From Pseudomonadota bacterium (GTDB lineage Bacteria; Desulfobacterota; Syntrophobacteria; Syntrophobacterales; Syntrophobacteraceae), in NCBI GenBank assembly GCA_023416335.1, contig JAEZHY010000229.1, positions 1 through 30,504 on the forward strand: a stretch of 30,504 nucleotides of DNA, in the 5' to 3' direction. This document shows, piece after piece, positions 24,265 to 30,504 of this stretch. The notes under the pieces are model-generated. The model was not told the DNA's origin and searched no databases. It saw nothing but the letters and a program-made list of their open reading frames with translations. Position 1 is the stretch's first letter, and each line of letters opens with the position of its first letter. Position numbers and translations under genes: made by a program.

Positions 24265-24507
24265 ATGCAAGTGGTTCCATTACGTAAACTGGCGAAAGGG
24301 CAAACGGGGGTGATCCATCGGGTGACCGCCTCCGGAGAACTTGGCCGCAGGATCCGGGATATGGGGCTCGTCCCCGGGACTCCCTTCCAGGTTCAGGGCC
24401 GTGCGCCTCTGAAAGACCCCGTAGCAATCCGTATCAGAAACTTCACACTGACCCTGCGCAACAACGAATCCGATTACATCGAAGTCGAAGTGGACGAGAC
24501 TCTATGA
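24265..24507 (+). CDS. feoA: Ferrous iron transport protein A
   Basis: 80 residues, typical length. The single FeoA domain includes LRKLAKGQTGVIHRV, ELGRRIRDMGLVPGTPFQV, and the final IRNFTLTLRNNESDYIEVE. GAAAGGA lies 7 nt before the ATG. Its stop overlaps the feoB start (ATGA at 24504-24507), giving translational coupling. FeoA is a cytoplasmic accessory of FeoB needed for Fe(II) uptake. It lacks the Cys cluster of the upstream paralogue. Confidence 0.93.
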   Translation: MQVVPLRKLAKGQTGVIHRVTASGELGRRIRDMGLVPGTPFQVQGRAPLKDPVAIRIRNFTLTLRNNESDYIEVEVDETL

Positions 24508-26729
24508 ACGGCGCACAGGAATACCTGGTTGCCCTGGCCGGAAATCCGAACTGCGGCAAGACGACTTTATTCAATGCAATCACCGGCGCGCGCCAGCATG
24601 TCGGAAACTATCCCGGAATCACGGTCGAAAAGAAGGCCGGCTACTGCAACGTGAACGGTACCCAGATCCAGCTTGTGGACCTTCCGGGTACCTACTCGCT
24701 CACGGCCTACTCGCTCGAAGAACTCGTCGCCCGCAACTTCCTGGTCCAGGACCGCCCCCAGGTGGTCATCAACATCATCGACGCCTCGAACCTGGAGCGC
24801 AATCTCTACCTTACCATCCAGCTCATGGAACTGGGGATTCCGGTTCTTCTGGCGCTGAACATGATGGACATGGCCACGGCCCGGGGGCTGGAGATCAATA
24901 CGGAGGAACTCGCGCGCAGGCTCAGGACAAAAGTCGTCCCGACTGTCGCCCGGACGGGAAAGGGCAAAGAGGACCTTATGGATGAGGCGGCCCGGCTTGC
25001 GGCGGAAAAGCCTTCCTGGGAACCGCTTCATATTTCCTATGGTCCGGACATTGATCCGGCACTCGACCGTATGGAGCCGGAAATCCAGGCCTCGCATCTT
25101 CTGACGGACTTATTCCCACCGCGGTGGATAGCTCTCAAATACCTCGAAGCCGACGAGGAAGTGATCCGAAAAGGGCAGGAAGCCAACCCGGTCCTTTCCC
25201 GGAAACTGGAAGAAATCGCGAAGGAAGTCACCGAGCACCTCCAGACAACCCTGGACAGCTACCCCGAGGCGACCATCGCCGATCATCGCTACGGCTTCAT
25301 TTCCGCACTGCTCAAAGAAGGCGTGATCAGGCAGAGCCAGAAGGCCAACAGGCTTTATCTGTCCGATCAAATCGACCGCGTCCTTACAAACCGTTTTCTC
25401 GGCCCCGTTTTCATGGTGCTGATAATCTACGCGGTCTACCAGTTTACGTTCACGTACAGCAAGGTCCCGGTCGGATGGCTGGAAGCAGGTTTTTCCGCAT
25501 TGGGCAGCCTGGCGGATTCGGTACTGCCCGCCGGACCTCTTAAATCGTTGATCGTTTCGGGGGTAATCGGCGGCGTGGGAGGCGTGCTCGGTTTTGTTCC
25601 GCTGATAGCCTTCATGTTTCTCGCAATCGCTTTGCTGGAAGACACCGGATACCTGGCACGCGTGGCATATATGCTCGACCGCGTCTTCAGGACCTTCGGG
25701 CTGCACGGCAGCTCGGTCATGGCCTATATCATCTCCGGAGGAATCGCCGGGGGGTGCGCCGTACCCGGCGTCCTCGCAACGAGGACCCTTCGGAGTCCGC
25801 GAGAGAGGTTGGCAACCTTGCTCACCGCTCCCTTCATGAATTGCGGAGCCAAGCTGCCCGTTTTCGCAATGCTCATAGCCGCCTTTTTCGCCGCAAAAGA
25901 AGCAGAGGTCATGTTCCTGCTCACCATTCTTTCGTGGACCGCTGCCCTGCTTATCGCAAAGCTCATCCGCTCGACCATTCTGCGCGGCCCGAGCACCCCG
26001 TTTCTTCTGGAACTGCCCCCTTACCGGCTGCCCACCTTCAAGGGGCTGCTCATCCATACGTGGGAAAGAACCTGGCAGTATATCCGCAAGGCGGGGACGA
26101 TAATCCTGGGCATCTCGATCATATTCTGGGCGCTGATGTCCTTCCCCGGATTGCCGGATACCGAAAAGAAGATTTACTCGCAGGAGCGGGCTTCCATCCT
26201 GGCGGAGGTTCCGGAAAATCTGAAGGACTACGTAATGGAAAGCTCGAAAGCGCCTGCTGCAAATCCTCAGGTCGAGGAATTTCGCCGGCGCATTCAGGAA
26301 GTCGATTACGAAGAGGCCCAGGCAGGATTGAGAAACTCCATTGCAGGCCGGATCGGATCCCATCTCACCACTATCACGAGCCTCAACGGATTTGACTGGC
26401 GCACCAACGTGGCCCTGCTTTCCGGCTTTGCCGCCAAAGAAATCATCATTTCGACAATGGGAACGGCCTATTCGCTCGGCCAGTCGAAAAGAGGCGAGGA
26501 AATCCCCTTGAGCGACCGGCTGGCAAAAGATCCAACATGGACCCCGTTGAAAGCCTTTTCGCTGATCGTGTTTATAATGCTCTATGCACCCTGTCTCGCG
26601 ACCATAACCTGCATCATCCGCGAATCGACATGGAAATGGGGGATCTTTTCTCTTGTTTTCAACACCGTCATCGCGCTAATCATATCGGCCCTCGTCTATC
26701 GCGGAGGACTGTGGCTGGGAATGGGCTGA
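24504..26729 (+). CDS. feoB: Ferrous iron transporter FeoB
   Basis: 741 residues, normal length. The N-terminal G domain has G1 GNPNCGKT (13-20), the switch T40, G3 DLPG (59-62) and G4 NMMD (119-122). A helical GDI-like domain follows to about residue 270. The polytopic membrane part carries the paired Gate motifs, the first around GGIAGGCAVPGV and the second around MNCGAKLPVFAML. An insertion about residues 545-600 lies between membrane helices, as in other FeoB proteins. It imports Fe(II) across the inner membrane. Overlaps feoA by 4 nt. An operator upstream of feoA suggests iron-dependent repression. Confidence 0.97.
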   Translation: MNGAQEYLVALAGNPNCGKTTLFNAITGARQHVGNYPGITVEKKAGYCNVNGTQIQLVDLPGTYSLTAYSLEELVARNFLVQDRPQVVINIIDASNLERNLYLTIQLMELGIPVLLALNMMDMATARGLEINTEELARRLRTKVVPTVARTGKGKEDLMDEAARLAAEKPSWEPLHISYGPDIDPALDRMEPEIQASHLLTDLFPPRWIALKYLEADEEVIRKGQEANPVLSRKLEEIAKEVTEHLQTTLDSYPEATIADHRYGFISALLKEGVIRQSQKANRLYLSDQIDRVLTNRFLGPVFMVLIIYAVYQFTFTYSKVPVGWLEAGFSALGSLADSVLPAGPLKSLIVSGVIGGVGGVLGFVPLIAFMFLAIALLEDTGYLARVAYMLDRVFRTFGLHGSSVMAYIISGGIAGGCAVPGVLATRTLRSPRERLATLLTAPFMNCGAKLPVFAMLIAAFFAAKEAEVMFLLTILSWTAALLIAKLIRSTILRGPSTPFLLELPPYRLPTFKGLLIHTWERTWQYIRKAGTIILGISIIFWALMSFPGLPDTEKKIYSQERASILAEVPENLKDYVMESSKAPAANPQVEEFRRRIQEVDYEEAQAGLRNSIAGRIGSHLTTITSLNGFDWRTNVALLSGFAAKEIIISTMGTAYSLGQSKRGEEIPLSDRLAKDPTWTPLKAFSLIVFIMLYAPCLATITCIIRESTWKWGIFSLVFNTVIALIISALVYRGGLWLGMG

Positions 26730-26791
26730 GTCAAAGGACAAAGGCATTCACCGCAGTGTATGCAAAGAGCATGGGGCAGCAAAGCCTCAAC

Positions 26792-26852
26792 CAAAATACG
26801 AAAGACAAAAGCTTACAACCACGAAAGGCACGAAAATCACGAAAGAAAACAA
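26792..26852 (+). repeat. Left arm of a 61-bp inverted repeat
   Basis: Reverse complement of 27582-27642 with about 57 of 61 positions matching. It contains repeated CACGAAA words. The arms enclose the FeoB-associated gene. Confidence 0.85.
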
Positions 26853-26884
26853 ATGGTATAAGGCCGGATGGGTGGAGCGGAGAA

Positions 26885-26939
26885 ACTGTGTCGTGTTGTC
26901 GATGAAAACCAACCCAACCCAGGTCTGTTACGACACAGT
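26885..26939. repeat. 10-bp perfect inverted repeat with a 35-nt loop
   Basis: ACTGTGTCGT (26885-26894) and ACGACACAGT (26930-26939). The rest of the 430-bp gap between feoB and the next gene shows no supported frame. Confidence 0.55.
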
Positions 26940-27160
26940 CTCGGAGCGTAACCCATCGTTTTTGGGTGAGCGATACGAGTACGAAACACACGAAATGCCG
27001 TTCGGTTCTCCTCGGCTTAAAGTGCGCCTAAGAGGTTGATGTCAAACGATTTACAGAACCGCAGGCATGGAAATCCAGCTTAAAAAACAAGAAAATGACT
27101 GGTGGTAGCACAGAGAAATTCAAAGAAGTATTTAGAAAGTTTTGGTAAAGGACGACTGAA

Positions 27161-27424
27161 ATGTGGCAAACGGCCGTAGTACTGGCAATTGTAGCCGGTG
27201 TATTGATATACCTAATAAGGCATTACCTGAAAGTTTACCGTCAGGAGGTCCCGGCATGTGCTTCCTGCTCGTGTACGGGGTGCTCGGCGCGGGTGCAGGC
27301 CGGAGCGTCCCCATGCGAATGTCCGTCGACAATACAAACGGCCGTAACACACGAGATTCCGGAGGCCGAAGAGAAAAGTGCGAAAAGAGGACCCGCTTCG
27401 CCGACCGTAGAAAGCAACGGGTAG
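27161..27424 (+). CDS. FeoB-associated Cys-rich membrane protein
   Basis: 87 residues. One N-terminal membrane helix (about 3-20, AVVLAIVAGVLIYLI), then a basic stretch and the cluster C33-x2-C36-x-C38-x2-C41, followed by two more Cys (PCEC) and an acidic-basic tail. This fits the FeoB-associated Cys-rich family (PF12669), small proteins encoded after feoB and thought to help iron delivery. AAAGGA lies 9 nt before the ATG. It is separated from feoB by 431 bp and enclosed by a 61-bp inverted repeat, so it may be transcribed separately. Confidence 0.85.
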   Translation: MWQTAVVLAIVAGVLIYLIRHYLKVYRQEVPACASCSCTGCSARVQAGASPCECPSTIQTAVTHEIPEAEEKSAKRGPASPTVESNG

Positions 27425-27520
27425 CCCGAATTCTTGAATCCAGGCGTGAAGTGCAAGAGGACAGCGAGGGACGCCGGAGGAGCGATAGTATCTGAAAACA
27501 TCCGGACTGCCGGCTGGCCG

Positions 27521-27546
27521 GTGGGCACGATGAAGCCTGTGCCCAC
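27521..27546. repeat. Dispersed hairpin repeat (GTGGGCAC type)
   Basis: GTGGGCAC (27521-27528) and GTGCCCAC (27539-27546), identical arms to 435-461 and 23212-23238. Confidence 0.75.
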
Positions 27547-27581
27547 CCTACCGCAGCCCCGGCACCATTGATGCTATTGTA

Positions 27582-27642
27582 TTGTTTTTTTTCGTGATTT
27601 TCGTGTATTTCGTGGTTGTAAGCTTTTGCCTTTCGTATTTTG
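27582..27642 (-). repeat. Right arm of the 61-bp inverted repeat
   Basis: Pairs with 26792-26852; contains a run of eight T and CGTGGTTGTAAGCTTTTG. It ends about 40 bp before the aroB start. Confidence 0.85.
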
Positions 27643-27682
27643 ATCGCTTTTGATTTACCGGCAAAGGAGGCCGGACTCCACC

Positions 27683-28777
27683 ATGAAAATCGATGTCACC
27701 CTTCCCGGGACCCCATCCCGCATCTCTGAAATCATAATCGGCGAGCACGTTATGGAGGGCGTGGGCGGAAACCTGGAAGCTGCGCTTGGCGATCGTACCG
27801 CGTACTGGGTCTGGGATGAAGCCGTCTGGACTCTTTGGGGACGCAGGGCGGCCGAACTGGGGTGGCCGGGTCAGAAGGAAGGGCGTGTGGTACTGTTTTC
27901 GGCTTCAGAGCCGAACAAGAGGCTCGCTTCGGTCGAGTTCCTCGCGCGTCGGCTCGTTTGTGCAGGAGCCGACCGTGAAAGCGCCATTGTGGCTGTCGGC
28001 GGGGGCGTGACGGGCGACGTTGCCGGTTTTACCGCTTCGATTTACATGCGGGGGATTCCCCATTTCCATATGCCGACGACGCTCCTGGCCCAGGTTGACA
28101 GCAGCGTGGGGGGCAAGACGGGGGTGGATCTGCCCGAAGGCAAGAACCTGATAGGCACATTCCAGCAGCCCAGGCAGGTGTACATCGATCCGCGCTTTTT
28201 GACTACGTTGCCGGACGAGGAGTTCCGCCAGGGGATGGCCGAAGTGATAAAATCGGCAATGATCGGCGATGAAGTTCTTTGGAAGTTTGTCGAAAACTCC
28301 CCCGGATCGATAAAGGGCCGCAATCCGGAGTCCCTGCTGAGGATCATCTCTGCGAGTTGCCTGCTCAAGGCACGGGTCGTCGAAACGGACGAGAAGGAAT
28401 CGGGATATCGGCGCGTGCTCAACCTCGGACATACGGTCGGTCACGCAATTGAAAAATTGACCGGTTTCAGCCTTAAGCACGGGGACTGTGTTGCTGTCGG
28501 AATGATAGCAGCCGCAACTCTGTCGCAGCGGATGGGGATCATGCAGGAGGGAGACGTCGAAAGGTTACTGAAGCTTTGCGAGGTCTGGGAAATGCCGGCC
28601 CGCATCCCCAAATCCCTCCGGGCCGATGCCGTGATCGAGGCAATCCAGTCGGACAAAAAACGCGTCGGCAACAAGCTGCATTTCATTCTGCCGGTCAGGA
28701 TCGGCAAGGTCCAGGAATCTACAAATATAGACTATGAAGAATTCACCTCTGTCCTGAAGTCACTCGGTGCAGCTTGA
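27683..28777 (+). CDS. aroB: 3-dehydroquinate synthase
   Basis: 364 residues from the ATG at 27683, typical length. AAAGGAGG lies about 13 nt upstream, rather far; a TTG start at 27650 is less likely. It converts DAHP to 3-dehydroquinate, the second step of the shikimate pathway, in the cytoplasm. NAD-binding GGGVTGDVAGF, MPTTLLAQVDSSVGGKTGVD, and the zinc ligands in AEVIKSAMIGD, NLGHTVGHAIE and LKHGDCVAVGM are all present. No other shikimate gene is adjacent. Confidence 0.96.
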   Translation: MKIDVTLPGTPSRISEIIIGEHVMEGVGGNLEAALGDRTAYWVWDEAVWTLWGRRAAELGWPGQKEGRVVLFSASEPNKRLASVEFLARRLVCAGADRESAIVAVGGGVTGDVAGFTASIYMRGIPHFHMPTTLLAQVDSSVGGKTGVDLPEGKNLIGTFQQPRQVYIDPRFLTTLPDEEFRQGMAEVIKSAMIGDEVLWKFVENSPGSIKGRNPESLLRIISASCLLKARVVETDEKESGYRRVLNLGHTVGHAIEKLTGFSLKHGDCVAVGMIAAATLSQRMGIMQEGDVERLLKLCEVWEMPARIPKSLRADAVIEAIQSDKKRVGNKLHFILPVRIGKVQESTNIDYEEFTSVLKSLGAA

Positions 28778-29013
28778 TAATTGTTCAAATCCCGCGCCTT
28801 CGGTAAGCGAGGACGAGGACTGACTGCACAGAAGCGATTTGCTCCTCTCCTGTGCACCGCGTTCCATCCCTGAAGACACCCCCGCATTTGCCCGCAAATC
28901 AGGCTCCCGATGTTCCATCAACTTTCGAATATCGGGATATTTCCTCATCCAGGGTTTATACTTAAGCAAATTTCGTACGGCCCGGGAAGCGCGATTTCCC
29001 GTGCCCGGTACTC

Positions 29014-29320
29014 ATGACATGCTGTGACATGTATCGACCGGAAACTGTGGAAGGAGAAGGGAAACTCACTATCGCATCGAAGCTGAACGGAAGGCGGACG
29101 GAAGTCGAGATAGCGGACAACGGGCCCGGCATTCAGCCGGAGGCAATGGATAAGCTCTTCGATCCTTTTTACACGACCAAGCCGGAAGGGACTCGGCCTG
29201 GCCATCGCAAAAACATCATCCATGACCATGGAGGCGAAATCAGCGCAAGATCGGAACCGGGAAAGGGAAGTGTTTTTCTTATCACTCTGCCGATCCAGGA
29301 GCATTCATCCCGAGACCGAC
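29014..29320 (+). pseudogene. Remnant of a histidine-kinase ATPase domain
   Basis: EVEIADNGPGIQPEAMDKLF then DPFYTTKPEGT is the G1 and F region of a HATPase_c domain, and IIHDHGGEISARSEPGKGSV its end. The G2 box is destroyed: where GTGLGLAIAKN is expected the frame reads GTRPGHRKN. The bases for LGLAIAK survive in another frame, implying one loss of a few bases before and one loss of an A after. HisKA and sensor parts are missing. This is a decayed 3' fragment; 28778-29013 shows no matching upstream part. Confidence 0.7.
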
Positions 29321-29365
29321 AATTCGAAACGACAATAAATTCGTTTATCTGCTGGAGGAAGAAAA

Positions 29366-30100
29366 ATGCCGGAATTTACGATTCACCCGCTGATGGTCGG
29401 CGCAAGGGAAACCGACCAGGGAATCATGACCTATCTGCGCGGCTACGGGAAAACGATCTGGATGGGCATTTACGCTTTCTTGATCAAGGGAGCGAAAGAG
29501 AGCATCCTTGTCGATACCGGATTGGAGCAGTTCGTTGTACCGGATGCCGTCCGTGAGGACCTCGGGATCGAAGCGCTGGAATTCGAGGAGGCCCTGGCAA
29601 AGCACGATCTTTCGCCGGAAAAGATCGATATCATTCTCCATACGCATCTCCACAACGACCACTGCGAAAATGACTACAAATGCACGAATGCGCGCATTAT
29701 CGTCCAGAAGGCCGAATACGAATTTCTCCTGAATCCCCACCCGATAGAATACAGGTGCTTTCCCGATTTGCTCGAGGGTCTCAATGTGGAGACCGTGGAA
29801 GGTGATTTTCAGTTGATGGAGGGGATCGACCTTTATCTCACCCCCGGACACACTCCGGGAGGCCAGTCCATTGCCGTGCGCACATCGGCTGGCCTCGCCG
29901 TGATCCCCGGCTTTTGCTGCAACGAAAAGAACTTTCCCAAAACCGGTCCCGCCGTCGCCCCGGGCGTGCATACCGATGTGCTTGCCGGGTACGACAGCGC
30001 CCAGAGGGTCCGCGCGATGGCGGATATCATTCTTCCGCTGCATGATATTTCGCTGGGAAAGATGAAGAGCATTCCGTTGGGAGTGAACGGAGAACAGTGA
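29366..30100 (+). CDS. Metallo-beta-lactamase-fold hydrolase, AHL-lactonase-like
   Basis: 244 residues, ATG at 29366 with GGAGGAAG upstream. The zinc motif H94-x-H96-x-D98-H99 (THLHNDHC) and H162 (TPGHTPGGQS) are present, and a last His in ILPLHD. The position of the bridging Asp (usually GD) reads PGFCC, so metal binding may differ; Cys could replace it. Overall layout (MGIYAFLIKG, then ILVDTG) resembles N-acyl-homoserine lactonase relatives, but the substrate is unknown. The stop TGA is formed by the first unit of the 7-bp repeat that follows. Confidence 0.88.
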   Translation: MPEFTIHPLMVGARETDQGIMTYLRGYGKTIWMGIYAFLIKGAKESILVDTGLEQFVVPDAVREDLGIEALEFEEALAKHDLSPEKIDIILHTHLHNDHCENDYKCTNARIIVQKAEYEFLLNPHPIEYRCFPDLLEGLNVETVEGDFQLMEGIDLYLTPGHTPGGQSIAVRTSAGLAVIPGFCCNEKNFPKTGPAVAPGVHTDVLAGYDSAQRVRAMADIILPLHDISLGKMKSIPLGVNGEQ

Positions 30101-30114
30101 GCAGTGAGCAGTGA
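30090..30114 (+). repeat. Second, short array of the 7-bp repeat
   Basis: About 3.5 units of CAGTGAG starting within the last codons of the MBL gene; same unit as 1-82. Confidence 0.85.
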
Positions 30115-30194
30115 ACGGGGAAAAAGCCCGGGGCAGAAGTTTAAAGGATGAAAACCTTTGATTCCTGTTCTGTTTGAGTTGAGTGTTGAGTTGA

Positions 30195-30216
30195 GGCACG
30201 GTTTCCCGACCGTGCC
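30195..30216. repeat. Dispersed hairpin repeat (GGCACGGT type)
   Basis: GGCACGGT (30195-30202) and ACCGTGCC (30209-30216), the same arms as 3022-3043, in the opposite orientation judged from the flanks. Confidence 0.75.
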
Positions 30217-30299
30217 GGCCCGGAGCCGTGAAAACTATGGGCAACGATTTATTGCATTCGCTGGTTTTATAGCATCGGTTTCCGTTTTATAGCATCGCT

Positions 30300-30504
30300 G
30301 GTTCCTAAGCTCCGGTGCCCAAATGGAGACGGACCTGGTTCTCAGGCATTTCCGACAGGCCCCCAATCCCGTCATCCCGGCAGTGCTTTTGAGCCGGGAT
30401 CCAGAGTTTTTAAGGCCTTGAATTCACATTTAATCCGCCCAAAAGCCTGGATTCCGATGTGAACTTGTCCTGATCGAAGAGAAGGGTCGGAATGACGAGG
30501 CTGG
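30300..30504 (-). repeat. MITE-like element, copy 4, inverted and cut by the window end
   Basis: Reverse complement of the 23358-23636 interior, including the GAATTCACATTTAATCC and GCAGTGCTTTTGAGCCGGG segments. The outer terminal repeat is degenerate (GGTTCCTAAGC, then GTGCCCAAAT). It continues past the window. Confidence 0.75.

Noticed and set aside
24567..26363. Long minus-strand frames across feoB
   Set aside because: Antisense shadows of a strongly conserved gene in GC-rich DNA.
28760..28969. 69-codon minus-strand frame after aroB
   Set aside because: A piece reads like protein (KPWMRKYPDIRKLMEHREPD) but it overlaps the aroB end, starts at a TTG and has no ribosome binding site. It may be another gene remnant.
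29345..30244. 299-codon minus-strand frame
   Set aside because: Antisense of the MBL-fold gene, whose zinc motif and ribosome binding site are clear.

Overview
The window looks like a chromosomal segment of a Gram-negative, anaerobic-type deltaproteobacterium (Desulfobacterota; Syntrophobacter/Desulfomonile-like would be my guess). The reasons are the GC-rich codon use, lipoproteins with lipoboxes, a Feo iron(II) uptake operon with a FeoB-associated Cys-rich protein, DtxR-type rather than classical Fur-type operator sequences, and many dispersed palindromic intergenic repeats. No rRNA or species marker is present, so the lineage is inference.

Layout. 1-3470: mostly non-coding, repeat-dense DNA (an 11.7-copy 7-bp tandem repeat, hairpin repeats, two copies of a ~280-bp MITE-like element). 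It holds only a small glycine-zipper lipoprotein and a single-domain response regulator. 3477-7002 (minus strand): a histidine kinase / small lipoprotein / sigma54-dependent response regulator operon in the order of enterobacterial qseE-qseG-qseF (glrK-yfhG-glrR). 7434-8890: an SDR oxidoreductase and, convergent to it, a WbuC-type cupin. 8906-9904: about 1 kb without a convincing gene. 9905-11188: an unrecognised secreted protein. 11616-12281: a SAM methyltransferase of lower GC.

12490-18540 is the most interesting part: a 6.0-kb integrative element in the 3' end of a tRNA-Pro(UGG) gene. It is bounded by a 28-bp direct repeat of the tRNA 3' end and carries 11-bp iterons inside both ends. Its tyrosine integrase lies next to the intact tRNA. 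Cargo is a 'QAIVG' protein plus an HGGxS protein joined across a G8 tract, a frameshifted phage tail-like protein, a Cys-rich zinc-finger-like protein, a small membrane protein, and an Abi_2/HEPN abortive-infection protein whose start codon directly follows a terminator-like hairpin and U7 tract. Two beheaded gene remnants (an XRE-type HTH regulator and the C-terminus of an ERCC4-type nuclease) meet head to head before the integrase. I read the element as a decayed prophage or satellite that kept its defence cargo.

18847-21152 (minus): a pcm / LOG-like (TIGR00725) / degenerate GGDEF operon. 21266-23170 (minus): a large protein I do not recognise. 23358-23636: the most complete MITE-like copy, with 32-bp terminal inverted repeats. 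23826-27424: the feo locus (Cys-rich FeoA, FeoA, FeoB, FeoB-associated protein) with two DtxR-box-like operators. The FeoB-associated gene is enclosed by a 61-bp inverted repeat. 27683-28777: aroB. 29014-29320: a wrecked histidine-kinase ATPase remnant. 29366-30100: an MBL-fold hydrolase. From 30101 to the end, the 7-bp repeat, a hairpin repeat and a truncated inverted MITE-like copy recur.

All domain assignments are from reading motifs by eye; no database search was run.
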